From: an uncultured Bacteroidales bacterium
GTDB taxonomy: Bacteria > Bacteroidota > Bacteroidia > Bacteroidales > F082
Assembly (NCBI GenBank): GCA_905234275.1
Contig: CAJOHD010000001.1
Location: forward strand, 268,524-332,523
Direction: 5' to 3'
Length of the DNA stretch: 64,000 nucleotides
Shown here: piece by piece, positions 1 through 9,100 of the stretch
Position numbering within the stretch: the first letter of the stretch is position 1
Layout of the letters: every line of letters starts with the position of its first letter
Notes under the pieces: generated by a model
Told to the model about the DNA's origin: nothing
Database searches by the model: none
Seen by the model: the letters and a program-made list of their open reading frames with translations, nothing else
Made by a program: the position numbers and the translations under genes

Positions 1-99
1 TTTCTAGAGTTTCTAGAGTTTCTAGAGTTTCTAGAGTTTCTAGAGTTTCTAGAGTTTCTAGAGTTTCTAGAGTTTCTAGAGTTTCTAGAGTTTCTAGAG
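1..99. repeat. 9-bp tandem repeat (TTTCTAGAG) x 11
   Basis: Eleven exact head-to-tail copies of TTTCTAGAG run from the first base of the window, so the array may continue to the left. Each unit contains the palindrome TCTAGA. On the plus strand one frame reads Phe-Leu-Glu without stops, and other frames contain TAG. No gene is visible across it. The following bases (100-165) are AT-rich and hold nothing I can identify. Confidence 0.95.
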
Positions 100-165
100 A
101 AATTTGAATTAAAGTTACAAAATTACAAATTATTTTTAAAAATTAAATACTTTTAATAAAATAAT

Positions 166-190
166 AAAGGCGCCGCGCAGCGGCGCCTTT
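166..190. terminator. Bidirectional intrinsic terminator after pyrI
   Basis: A perfect 11-bp stem (AAAGGCGCCGC pairs with GCGGCGCCTTT) closes a GCA loop. T-rich sequence follows on both strands. It lies 20 bases beyond the pyrI stop codon, so it is the likely end of the pyrBI transcript. It would also insulate against transcription from the repeat side. Confidence 0.85.
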
Positions 191-210
191 ATTTGTCTTA
201 GTTTAAAAGA

Positions 211-678
211 CTAAATAAACTCCAGTTTATCCTGTGTTGTGTTCTTCTCGCAGTAGTGGCAGTGCAGTTTGATGGCGCCGTCGGCGTCTTTGATGACTGT
301 GAACTTGGTCGGGACGTCGTGTTCCTTGTTGGTGACGCAGTTAGGGTTGAAGCATTTCACTATGTGTTCGATGCTATCAGGAAGCGTAACTGTCTGTTTC
401 TTAATCACTTCGAAGTCTTTGATTTCGATGATTGATGCTGTAGGAGCCACAAGGCCGATTTTGTTGTAGTCTTCTGGTGCGAAATACTTGTCGGCGACCT
501 TGATGAAGCCTTTCTTTCCGTATTTCTTACTGTCGACGTTGGTGCCGAAATACACAGGGGTGCTGACTTTTTCGAGGCCCAAAATCTTAACGACCTGGAA
601 CACTTTGTCGGCTGGGATATGATCGATAACGGTGCCATTTTCAATGGCTGACACTGTCAATTCTTTTTTCTTTTCCAT
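211..678 (-). CDS. pyrI: Aspartate carbamoyltransferase regulatory chain
   Basis: PyrI is the non-catalytic chain of aspartate carbamoyltransferase. It binds nucleotide effectors (CTP, ATP, UTP in E. coli) and joins catalytic trimers through a zinc domain. The 155-residue length matches the family. The four zinc ligands are visible as C109, C114, C140 and C143, in a spacing like that of the E. coli protein. The N-terminal half is the allosteric domain. The gene follows pyrB by 48 bases on the same strand, which indicates one transcript and stoichiometric production, and it ends at a strong terminator. Nothing is broken. Allosteric behaviour is inferred from the family. Confidence 0.95.
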   Translation of the reverse strand: MEKKKELTVSAIENGTVIDHIPADKVFQVVKILGLEKVSTPVYFGTNVDSKKYGKKGFIKVADKYFAPEDYNKIGLVAPTASIIEIKDFEVIKKQTVTLPDSIEHIVKCFNPNCVTNKEHDVPTKFTVIKDADGAIKLHCHYCEKNTTQDKLEFI

Positions 679-726
679 AACAATTAACTTTTATTCAATA
701 ACCAATAACCTATAACCAATAACCAC

Positions 727-1647
727 TTACTTTAGTCCTAAAATTGTTGCAATTAAAGCCTCACGGGCGTAAACACCGTTTTGAGCCTGCTGGAAGTAGT
801 AAGCCTTCGGGTTGGCGTCGACGTCGACATGGATTTCGTTGACACGCGGAAGTGGGTGCAGCACGCGGCAGTTAGGCTTCGATGCGTCGAGCATTGCGTT
901 GCGCAACACGTAGGAATTCTTCACCTTTTCGTATTCCTCAGGATCTGGAAAGCGTTCGCGCTGGATACGGGTCATGTAGATGATATCGCTGTGCGGGATA
1001 GCCTCTTCGAGCTCTGTATATTGATGATATTCAAGATGTTTGTCTTTGATATGCTGTTTCACCACGCTCGGGAGCTTGAGCTCGACAGGGGAGACGAGGT
1101 TGAATTTGGCGTTGAAGTTGCACATGGCTTCCACCAAGCTGTGCACTGTGCGGCCATATTTCAAGTCACCGACGAGGGTGATTTCGAGGTTCTCCAGTGT
1201 TCCCTGGGTTTTGCGGATGCTGTAGAGGTCGAGCATGCACTGTGTAGGGTGCTGGTTGGCGCCGTCGCCTGCGTTGATAACCGGCACTTTCGACACTTCT
1301 GATGCGAAGCGTGCTGAGCCTTCGATAGGGTTACGCATAACGATGAGGTCGGCGTATGATGCCACCATTGTGATGGTGTCGGCGAGCGATTCGCCTTTCT
1401 GTACGCTGGTTCCTGCTGTGCTGCTGAATCCGATGACGTTGCCGCCGAGCAGCTGGATGGCGGTCTCGAAGCTGAGACGGGTACGTGTTGACGGCTCGAA
1501 GAACAGCGAGGCGATGATGCGGCCGTTCAGAAGGTTCTGATGCGGATTTTTCTCAAAGTCCTCGGCTATGTCCAGAACATGGCAAATTTCTTCAGGCGTG
1601 TAGTCGCTGATTGAAATGAGGCTGCGGTTTTTTAATGAGATTGACAT
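727..1647 (-). CDS. pyrB: Aspartate carbamoyltransferase catalytic chain
   Basis: PyrB condenses carbamoyl phosphate and aspartate to N-carbamoyl-aspartate, the committed step of pyrimidine synthesis, in the cytosol. The 306 residues carry the whole signature: STRTR at 53-57 (carbamoyl phosphate binding), the SVQKGES loop with K84 that reaches into the neighbouring active site, MRNP at 104-107, HPTQ at 133-136, TRIQRERF at 226-233 and HPLPR at 264-268. Positions agree with the E. coli enzyme to within one or two residues. It is the first structural gene of a pyrBI operon. It is preceded by a leader of about 165 bases containing a hairpin and T-run that suggest attenuation control. Confidence 0.97.
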   Translation of the reverse strand: MSISLKNRSLISISDYTPEEICHVLDIAEDFEKNPHQNLLNGRIIASLFFEPSTRTRLSFETAIQLLGGNVIGFSSTAGTSVQKGESLADTITMVASYADLIVMRNPIEGSARFASEVSKVPVINAGDGANQHPTQCMLDLYSIRKTQGTLENLEITLVGDLKYGRTVHSLVEAMCNFNAKFNLVSPVELKLPSVVKQHIKDKHLEYHQYTELEEAIPHSDIIYMTRIQRERFPDPEEYEKVKNSYVLRNAMLDASKPNCRVLHPLPRVNEIHVDVDANPKAYYFQQAQNGVYAREALIATILGLK

Positions 1648-1672
1648 TGTTGATGATATTTTGATTTGTTAA

Positions 1673-1807
1673 TTATATGATTTTCGGGCAAAAAAATGAC
1701 GGTTCCAATTGACCGTCAGCTGATAGAAAATGATGAAAAGTTGAGGAATTGCTTCCTTTTTTGACGTCGTTGTGACGCGAACCCGATAACGTTTTTTGTA
1801 GTATCAT
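1673..1807 (-). CDS. Possible pyrBI leader peptide (44 codons)
   Basis: An open frame of 44 codons plus TAA starts at an ATG only 7 bases downstream of the -7 promoter element. It runs through the whole attenuator hairpin and ends 25 bases before pyrB. It begins MILQKTLSGSR and ends FFCPKII. E. coli pyrBI has a leader peptide (PyrL), also 44 residues, whose translation over the attenuator couples expression to UTP supply. The parallel is suggestive, but a frame of this length has roughly a 1 in 10 chance of being open at random. If used, the mRNA would be close to leaderless at this ATG, since there is no room for a ribosome binding site. Confidence 0.3.
   Translation of the reverse strand: MILQKTLSGSRHNDVKKGSNSSTFHHFLSADGQLEPSFFCPKII
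1690..1718 (-). terminator. Candidate attenuator terminator in pyrBI leader
   Basis: Read on the minus strand, TGACGGT and ACCGTCA form a 7-bp stem around an 8-base loop. Seven T residues (1690-1696) follow directly. It lies between the promoter and pyrB, so it would stop transcription before the operon unless prevented. A pyrimidine-rich stretch (about 1722-1740, TTTTC and TTTTCTATC on the transcript strand) lies just upstream, where UTP-sensitive pausing occurs in the enterobacterial system. Confidence 0.6.
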
Positions 1808-1814
1808 CGGATTG

Positions 1815-1844
1815 CAAAAATACGATAAATTTTTGAGATGTCAA
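1815..1844 (-). promoter_or_regulatory. pyrBI promoter (Bacteroidota type)
   Basis: On the minus strand TTGACA is followed by a roughly 16-base spacer and the -7 element TATTTTTG (1822 down to 1815). Start of transcription is expected near 1811-1807. This is one of the clearest promoters of the window. Confidence 0.7.
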
Positions 1845-1845
1845 G

Positions 1846-2105
1846 AAAAATTTTGTAAAATTTTTTTAACATAAATTTCAAAATTTTGCAAGTTTTGTTA
1901 AAAATTTTTAAGAAAAAAGTTCTTGACAAATGAAAAAATTCATTATAATTTTGCAGCGATGAAGAAACACTAAGACTTATGAAACAAGTTATCATAAAAA
2001 CGATTTATGTGAGTCTGCGGTGTGTGCACAAGTAATCGCAGGCGATGACCATCAGGAGATTGTGCGGAATTATTAACAGTTTATTATTTTTTAAAAGTCA
2101 GATTT
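1846..2105. other. Intergenic region between divergent pyrBI and exported-protein operon
   Basis: This is the largest gap in the window. It is very AT-rich to about 1950, with runs of A and T. It contains the two divergent promoters (given separately) and then a roughly 145-base leader before the gene at 2106. That leader has an 18-codon open frame at 1980-2036 for which I see no support. No RNA gene or repeat was recognised. Confidence 0.6.
1923..1953 (+). promoter_or_regulatory. Promoter of the exported-protein/RHS operon
   Basis: TTGACA at 1923-1928 and TAATTTTG at 1946-1953 are separated by 17 bases, a near-consensus Bacteroidota promoter. Transcription should start near 1958. Genes from 2106 to 12355 are separated by only 9 to 23 bases, so this single promoter could serve all five. 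Confidence 0.7.
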
Positions 2106-3185
2106 ATGAAACGAAGTAAAATTTTAGGAATTTCACTGGTTTTATTGCTTATGGCGGGGGTGGCTATATACCTCGAAGCATGCAAGAAAAAGATTGTTAC
2201 ACCTATTAATAATATAGCAGGACAGGTTGACGATTATCCTGGCTATAGTGCCGAGGCGCGTCTTGTTGCGAGAAGTATTAATAAGTTTAAAATGCAACTT
2301 GATGATAGAGAGAGTGTTATGCGGAGCGGTCTTTATATGCCGATCGACAGCATCATTTGGAATGTGGAGGCGCTTTTCAATGCTGAATACACGTTTCCGG
2401 AAAGGAAATATCTTGAGACGGTGAAGCAGGAATTGGAGTTTTTTGTTAATGTGAATGAAAATAACGAAGCTCCTTTCAGTGTTGTCGCTGATTTGTATGA
2501 CGATATTACCGATGCGGTGCGGCAAGTGTATTCACATGATGGAATCAGTGCGGACAAATCGTTGAAAGCCGTGGTTGTTGACAAGGGCGATGTAGTGGGT
2601 AACAGGGTGAGTATCAATGTTTATGTGGTTTCCGGCAAAATGGAAAACAACAATACGGTTAAAGATCCTGTTGACGGCCCATTTGGTCCGGGTGACTGTT
2701 GGTATTTCGGCGAATATGGCGGCACATGTGATGACCCGTCGATTTTTGGCGACGCTGCTGAGATCATTGAAGATACCATAAACTATTATTATAGCGGTAC
2801 ATCGGTGCCTCAGCCTGGATACAGAGGCTTGAATTTCAGCATGTTCAGGATTGCACTTGAAGGTAGCGAGTATTTTGACGAGAATGGTGAGCCATACCTT
2901 TATTATTACCCTGCATCGTCGAATCCTCCTCTTTATTTGAATTATGAATGGCTGAATTATTATTATAACAGGGAAGTTGAGGTTTTGTTGCATCTTCTGC
3001 CTACTGATTTGGTGAATCAGAATTTGTTGCCTGTGATACCGGCGTTTGTTGAGGTTGACATTGTGGGATTGCTCGGATATACTGGCAATGGCAGCTGTTA
3101 TCATCATCGAAACTATGTTGTTTATGGACACAAGGCGTTTATTCCTTCACAGGAACTGCCTCCGTTAAGAGATTTGTTGAATTAA
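2106..3185 (+). CDS. Putative lipoprotein of unknown function
   Basis: The 359-residue product starts with a basic n-region and a hydrophobic stretch, followed by LEAC-KKK around residue 26. This resembles a lipobox with a lysine-rich tail, so it is probably a lipoprotein. I do not recognise the rest. It has two acidic, tyrosine-rich stretches (for example around INYYYSG and EPYLYYYPASS) and no T9SS sorting domain. It is the first gene of an operon of exported proteins and is followed after 9 bases by a T9SS cargo gene. The neighbours suggest a surface or periplasmic accessory, but nothing in the sequence shows its activity. Confidence 0.7.
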   Translation: MKRSKILGISLVLLLMAGVAIYLEACKKKIVTPINNIAGQVDDYPGYSAEARLVARSINKFKMQLDDRESVMRSGLYMPIDSIIWNVEALFNAEYTFPERKYLETVKQELEFFVNVNENNEAPFSVVADLYDDITDAVRQVYSHDGISADKSLKAVVVDKGDVVGNRVSINVYVVSGKMENNNTVKDPVDGPFGPGDCWYFGEYGGTCDDPSIFGDAAEIIEDTINYYYSGTSVPQPGYRGLNFSMFRIALEGSEYFDENGEPYLYYYPASSNPPLYLNYEWLNYYYNREVEVLLHLLPTDLVNQNLLPVIPAFVEVDIVGLLGYTGNGSCYHHRNYVVYGHKAFIPSQELPPLRDLLN

Positions 3186-3194
3186 AATTAAAAA

Positions 3195-4685
3195 ATGAAA
3201 GATGTCATGAAGAGGATTATTTTATTGATATTGAGCTTTTGGGCGATAGACGTGCAAGCGCAGCAATGGGTCGTTTCGCGTTCTGCAGAGGAAGGCGTGG
3301 TGCTTGTTGGCGGCGATTGTAACGGAAGCGGTAACTATATCGTTGGAGCCTGCAATAATGACGGGGGGTCGTCTTACCGAGATGCTTATGCGATGTATGT
3401 AGAAAATAATGGTGATTTTACTGAGAAAACCTTCAGTTTTGACGGATATAAATCACATTTGTGCAGTGCCATTTGTCTGGATAATGGTAATGCCTTTGTG
3501 GTTGGCGTCAAAGGAGGTACATTGACAAACCATATTTATGATACATTGTGGATTCTGGTGATGACTCCGGAGCTGGAGATTGTTGAAGAACATGATTATC
3601 CGATAGTTGAGCCATATATGACGTGGACGACAGATGTGTATCTGGAATTCAATAATTACGGCGATATTATTGTATTAGCTGATGTCAGTGAATATGATTA
3701 TCCTTTGATGACGATTGGTGTGTATGCTGTGTTTAAATGCGATATACATGGAAATATGCTCAAGAGCAAGTATTTTGCGGAAGGACACGGGATGAATGGT
3801 GCAAGGCCCACCGGGTTGATCAGGGTTCCGGATAGCGATTATATGATGATGATAGGGAAAGGTTTTTTTGTGACGAATTCGCATAGTATATGTTATATCG
3901 ACAACGAGTTGGAGAAAGTGGATGCATTCCCGTTGCCATGGTTGGAAGATGTTTGGAACTATTCGGATTGTTGGAAAGAAAACGGACATTTTCTTATGTC
4001 GTCGATGTCGCATCATTATGGGGTGGTGGAAAATTCGTTTTATGCGGCTGTGTTTGAGGTCGATGATAGAGGTAATTATGTAGATACGTTGGTTTATGAC
4101 AGGGCGGACACCTCTGATTATACAGCTCAATTTGGAAGCATGGCTTATGTTAGTGATGAGATTATATACATCGCCACATATTGGGAAAGCGGACAAAACG
4201 AGCAACCATCTGATGCTGTTATATGCTTGATAGACAGTGATTTGAATCTTAGGGGAACGAAACGACTGAAAGCTGAAGACATTAAGATCAGGATTATGCA
4301 TTGTCAGAGAACCTCTGACGGAGGTTGTCTGGTTTATGGACGATGTAAGAAAAGCTATGACACAGAGATGTTGTATGTTTGGAAGTTGCTGCCGGATGAT
4401 TTTGTGATTCCATGGACTTTGGACGAGAATCCGGAGGTCTTGCCACACCATGAAGCGTATCCGAATCCGACAAAAGACTACTTGAATATTGTGTTGGACA
4501 ATGCTGATAATCAGCGATATAGGGTGAGCGTCACTGATGTGAGAGGACGGAAATATTTTGAGCGCAGGTTTGAACATGTCGGAGGCTTGCTAAGACTTGA
4601 TGTGTCATCAATGGAGGATGGAGTGTATTTTTATGAGATTTTTGACGGACGAGGCATACAAAAAGGTAAGTTTTTAAAGTATTAA
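3195..4685 (+). CDS. T9SS cargo protein, possible beta-propeller
   Basis: The 496-residue protein has a signal peptide ending at VQAQ (about residue 22). From about residue 420 it has a T9SS type A sorting domain with the YPNPTKDYLNIVL start and a DGVYFYEIFDGRGIQKGKFLKY end. The sorting domain directs export across the outer membrane and is normally removed at the surface. The middle contains repeated short motifs of the kind GGCLVYGRC and GNAFVVGVKGG, which resemble beta-propeller blades, but I cannot name a family. A second in-frame ATG at 3207 gives a more classical signal peptide (MKRIILL). The gene sits 18 bases before the tail-fibre-like gene. Confidence 0.75.
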   Translation: MKDVMKRIILLILSFWAIDVQAQQWVVSRSAEEGVVLVGGDCNGSGNYIVGACNNDGGSSYRDAYAMYVENNGDFTEKTFSFDGYKSHLCSAICLDNGNAFVVGVKGGTLTNHIYDTLWILVMTPELEIVEEHDYPIVEPYMTWTTDVYLEFNNYGDIIVLADVSEYDYPLMTIGVYAVFKCDIHGNMLKSKYFAEGHGMNGARPTGLIRVPDSDYMMMIGKGFFVTNSHSICYIDNELEKVDAFPLPWLEDVWNYSDCWKENGHFLMSSMSHHYGVVENSFYAAVFEVDDRGNYVDTLVYDRADTSDYTAQFGSMAYVSDEIIYIATYWESGQNEQPSDAVICLIDSDLNLRGTKRLKAEDIKIRIMHCQRTSDGGCLVYGRCKKSYDTEMLYVWKLLPDDFVIPWTLDENPEVLPHHEAYPNPTKDYLNIVLDNADNQRYRVSVTDVRGRKYFERRFEHVGGLLRLDVSSMEDGVYFYEIFDGRGIQKGKFLKY

Positions 4686-4703
4686 CAATTAAATTTTTGA
4701 TTT

Positions 4704-5687
4704 ATGAAACTACGTATTTTATTTATTATGGTATTATCAATCGTTGCAAATAACGTGATAATCGGACAGGATAAGGGTGGTTGCGATTTGTGCGGACCAT
4801 CAGGAGCGACCCAGAATCAACCAAGAGGAAACTATTCTGCCACTATTGGAATGAGCAACCAGACACTTGGAGCGAATTCGTTTGCTGTCGGACAGGCTAA
4901 CAGAACTGCGGGCTCTGCATCGATAGCACTTGGAAAATTTGCATGGGCGAATGCCACTAATGCTATTGTGATCGGTTCGGGAACGGATAATAATGAATCT
5001 AAAGCATTGGTTAACAATTATTCGGAAACATTGATGATAGGATTTAACAGTCGCCGTCCGACACTGTTTGTCGGGACATCCAATGGTGGTGTCACGACTG
5101 GCAGAATCGGCATTGGTAACATGACAAGTCCGTTAGCGAAGCTGCACATGTTATCGGATTCGAATGAAGATGCGGGTTTTATTTTGGAAACTTCGAACAA
5201 GTCATCGAAAAGCGCATTTCTGCAGATGTACGATGACAAACATAAGATAATTGTATCGAAGGAGGGTATGAGGATTTCTGCGCAAAACGACGCTCTGTCA
5301 TTAGATGCTAATAAAATCAGGATGTCAGGGAAAGTGGGAATCAACACTGACAATAACTATACTGGCGACTATGATTACACTTTGGCAGTAAATGGAGGCA
5401 TTCTGACAAGTGAAGTGTATGTCAAAGAGGTCAGTGAATGGCATGATTATGTGTTCTCTGATACGTATCAGCTGATGCCGTTGGGCGATTTGGATGAGTT
5501 TATTCATAAAAATGGGCATCTGCCTGATATGCCGTCAGAGAATGAGGTCGTTGAAAAAGGTTATAATATGGTTGAGATGGAAGGCTTGCTGTTGAAAAAG
5601 ATAGAAGAGCTTACATTATATACTATTGAACTGCAGCGGCAACTTCAAGTCCAAAAACTAATTATTGACAAAATGCAAGGTAAATAA
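4704..5687 (+). CDS. Exported fibre-like protein with YadA-type head and S74-like tail
   Basis: After a signal peptide (about residues 1-21) comes a segment of roughly 35-90 with the rhythm SxAxGxxNxxxGxxSxAxG, as in YadA-like trimeric head repeats. The C-terminal 80 residues (WHDYVFSDTYQLMPLGDL, then GHLPDMPSENEV, then a heptad-like LLLKKIEELTLYTIELQRQL) match the ending common to Bacteroidota tail-fibre-like proteins related to the endosialidase chaperone (S74) module. In phage fibres that module drives trimerisation and then cleaves itself; whether this one cleaves cannot be read here. It has no T9SS sorting domain. It lies in the same operon as the RHS giant. Confidence 0.7.
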   Translation: MKLRILFIMVLSIVANNVIIGQDKGGCDLCGPSGATQNQPRGNYSATIGMSNQTLGANSFAVGQANRTAGSASIALGKFAWANATNAIVIGSGTDNNESKALVNNYSETLMIGFNSRRPTLFVGTSNGGVTTGRIGIGNMTSPLAKLHMLSDSNEDAGFILETSNKSSKSAFLQMYDDKHKIIVSKEGMRISAQNDALSLDANKIRMSGKVGINTDNNYTGDYDYTLAVNGGILTSEVYVKEVSEWHDYVFSDTYQLMPLGDLDEFIHKNGHLPDMPSENEVVEKGYNMVEMEGLLLKKIEELTLYTIELQRQLQVQKLIIDKMQGK

Positions 5688-5710
5688 GGCTGTTGCTAAA
5701 ATATTGAATT

Positions 5711-6136
5711 ATGAAAACGAAATATTTTTTGATATTTCTTGTCCTGCTATTGTCTGTTGTTTTCCATGATATAGTCCAAGCGCAAAGCTGTCTTGTTATG
5801 GAATATGATGCAGACGGGAATAGGATTAGCAGACAAGTGACAACGAATTGCATTGAGAAGCGTGAAATTGCTGAAGTGCAAGAGACTGAGACGTATGAAG
5901 ATGTCGACGTTTATCCTAATCCGAATAATGGAATGTTTATAATCATCATGCAGGATTGTGTGAAACAAGAAGCAGCGTGTTATGAGTTATTTGATGTTAA
6001 TGGAATGATGCTGCTTTCCGGTAAACTGCATGAGAATGAGACTGAAGTTGATGTCGGAACTGTTCCTGTTGGTGTTTATCTGTTGAGGATAAAAAACGGC
6101 GAAAATGTGATTTCTAAGGTAATTGTGATAAACTAA
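5711..6136 (+). CDS. Short T9SS cargo protein carrying one YD-type motif
   Basis: The product is only 141 residues: a signal peptide to about residue 25, the sequence MEYDADGNRISRQ, and then from about residue 66 a complete T9SS sorting domain (VYPNPNNGMF to VISKVIVIN). YDADGNRISR is the hallmark unit of YD/RHS repeats, which are otherwise found in the large protein encoded 12 bases downstream. So the gene looks like an RHS protein reduced to one repeat plus an export tag, or a small partner carrying the tag that the large protein lacks. No frameshift or broken start is seen. Confidence 0.7.
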   Translation: MKTKYFLIFLVLLLSVVFHDIVQAQSCLVMEYDADGNRISRQVTTNCIEKREIAEVQETETYEDVDVYPNPNNGMFIIIMQDCVKQEAACYELFDVNGMMLLSGKLHENETEVDVGTVPVGVYLLRIKNGENVISKVIVIN

Positions 6137-6148
6137 AAACGCAAGTTT

Positions 6149-9100
6149 ATGAAGAAGATATTATTAATAATGTTGTTGCTGGGTGTCGGTGTCATGCAGG
6201 CGCAGACGTACCAACAGACAGAGATGGAGCTTGATTCGGAGATCCCGAAAGATAAAAGTCTCGTTTATGAAGCTTCGACATCAATCAAGATGCTGAAAGG
6301 CTTTCATTGTCAACCCTGTGGAGATAATTCGGTGAGGCTTTTGATTGACAGATACGGTGTCTTTCCGCCAGAGGAAGGTATTACAGGTGGCGCGTCGACA
6401 TTGAACCAAGACGGTGTGGTTGGCGCATTGCCAGGGGAGCTTAATGTCGGAAATATAGGCGCTGCGGTGTATTCCATTCAGATATTGCTGCCGCAAGGTC
6501 TCGGAAAGATGACTCCTGAAATAGCTGTGACGTATAACAATCAGGCTGGTAACGGCCTTCTTGGTTGGGCTTGGGATTTGTCTGGATTGTCGTCGATAGT
6601 CAGAGTGGGGCAGACCCTATATCATGATGGTAAGCGTACGGCTGTGAATTTTGCAGAAGACAGGTTTATGATTGATGGCAAGCGACTGATGTTGTGTTCC
6701 GGCACACAATCTGGCAATGGCTCCGTATATAAAACCGAGGTTGATGAGATGAGCAAAATTACAGCATATACAGATGGTTACAATGGACCGGCACGTTTTA
6801 TCGTCCGAAAGAAAGACGGAACGACGTGGGAATATGGCTGTACCAATGATTCAAGAGTGGAGACGCATAATCAGAATAATGTGGTGCTGAAATGGCTGGT
6901 TAACAAGATTATCGACCCGGATGGGAATTATATTGCGTTCAATTACATTGAAAATCAAAGCACTGGTGAGTCATACATCAATAGAATTGATTATACTTTG
7001 AACGATAAAGCAGGAATAAAGACGATGTATCAGGTGGCGTTTTCCTATGATAACAGGGAAGATTACGAGGCAGGGTATGTCTTTGAAAGCCTGGTGCAAA
7101 AGAAAAAGCTGCTAAGGAATATTACCGTGCGAAATATGCAAACAGGCACTATCTTGTATGATTATTATTTCGATTATTTTGCTCCTGGCAACTATTCGTC
7201 AGATGTGAAATTCATGTATCACAGGCTGAAAAGCATTGGAATGACCGCCGGAGATATGAAGCTGAATCCGACTATTATCAGTTGGAATAAAAGCAATCAT
7301 TATCAGGATAAATTTCTTTCATACTCGTTGAATCAAAACATTTTCAACAAAGTGCCTTTTATCGGAGATTTCAATGGCGACGGCTATTCTGATGTGGTAC
7401 TTGTGCCATATAAAGAGAGCGGCACCTATTCGACAGACGTTCGGGCAACGGTTGTTATTAATAAAGGTGACGGCTCTTTCAATGATGAGGCATATTATTC
7501 TTTTGATTTCGATAAAACCTTAGAGTGGGTCTATGTCGTTGATTTTGATGGAGATGGATTGGACGATATCGTTCCGTATTATGCTAACCATGAAGAAAAC
7601 AGCAGCTGGAAATCAAAGTTTTGTGTTTATTTGAACAGAGGAAATGCTTTCGCTTATTTGGGAGAATTCAGCGCCAATAGATATTTTACGATATATCCTG
7701 GCGATTTCTTTGGAAATAGGAAAGACGGTTTTTTCTTGACTTATAATAACGCGAACCAATCAAACACTTATTTCCCGAAGGTGTTTTATTATGCCAGTAA
7801 TAACTCCATGACATCGCAATCGTTTGGCATTAATACATGTTTGTATGTTCCGGAACGTGTTGTGGTTGAGGATTTTAATGGTGATGGCAGTTCGGAAATT
7901 CTGTATTTGATGGAGGATTTTTCAGCAACTGTCAAGTTGTCGCTTGATAATGATCAATGCGACTTTTCGGTTTTGTTTTCTGATGATAACTTCGATAGCG
8001 ATGACTTTCTGTTTCCAGGTGATTTCAATGGCGATGGATACACTGATTTGCTGAAATATGATGAACAGTCATATTGGAACATGGCGATTTCTGATGGTAA
8101 CAGATTCAAAGAGCCGGTGTTATGTCTGAACAATAATCTTTTAAGAGGTATGACATTGGCACCTCAAGACCGTTATTTATGTTCGTTGCAGAACTTGTCA
8201 ATGCCTTCTGTTACTATCAGAACCGCTGATTTTGATGGTGATGGCAAGACCGATGTCGGCGTTTTCAAGAATACTGGTGGTAATTATTATTTGGAAATTG
8301 GTTTTAAACCATACGAAAAATTCAATAATAACTATGATTTCACTGATATCAGACGATTCCAGCTTAATATAAACCATTCACACCAATATGTTCATTTGGG
8401 GAATTTCTTGGGGCATGAAAATGTCAATATTCTCAGCAATGTTAAGGAGACTCCAGGTACTTATGAGATTCCGAAAATCGTGTCGCTGAATCCACATTCA
8501 TCGAAGTTTTCGGTTGAGCGTATAACTGATGGTATGGGGAATGCTCGAGGTTTGAATTATGAATACTTGATGCCGAACAATGATTTTTATAGCTATGAAT
8601 ATCAATGGGTTGATTCAAAGTTGAGGACTGTCCCTCTGCCAGTGAAAGCCTTGTCTGCGGACACTGTTTTTACAACAAACTCAAAAACAGGTGTTACAAA
8701 ATACTCTTATAAAAACATGTTGTATCATACAGAAGGACACGGCCTGCTCGGATTTTTACAGATGGATTCTAAAGTGTTGGTGGATAATGCATTATCGCAG
8801 ACTAATGTCTTCGTCTCGGAAGTTGAATCGATGGGTGAGTATTATATGTTGATGCCACGATCGCATACTAAATATAATTGTTATAATCAAATTGTATTGG
8901 AAGAGCAGAATGCATATAAAAAATATGAAAACGTTAATAATGCCAAGGTAATCATGCCATTGCTGCTTAGCAAGAAAACAATCCATTATGATTTGGATAC
9001 CCCAGGTTCCGTTCTTAAATCAAATATTAAAAATGTTGATTATCAAAGTGATATATCAGAATTCAATTATTCTGATGTCGTTAATGTTAGTAAAGTCATT

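Noticed and set aside
1..99. CRISPR array
   Set aside because: The units are nine bases with no spacers and no cas genes, so it is a simple tandem repeat.
1980..2036. 18-codon open frame in the leader of the RHS operon
   Set aside because: Too short, with no conserved feature or ribosome binding site.
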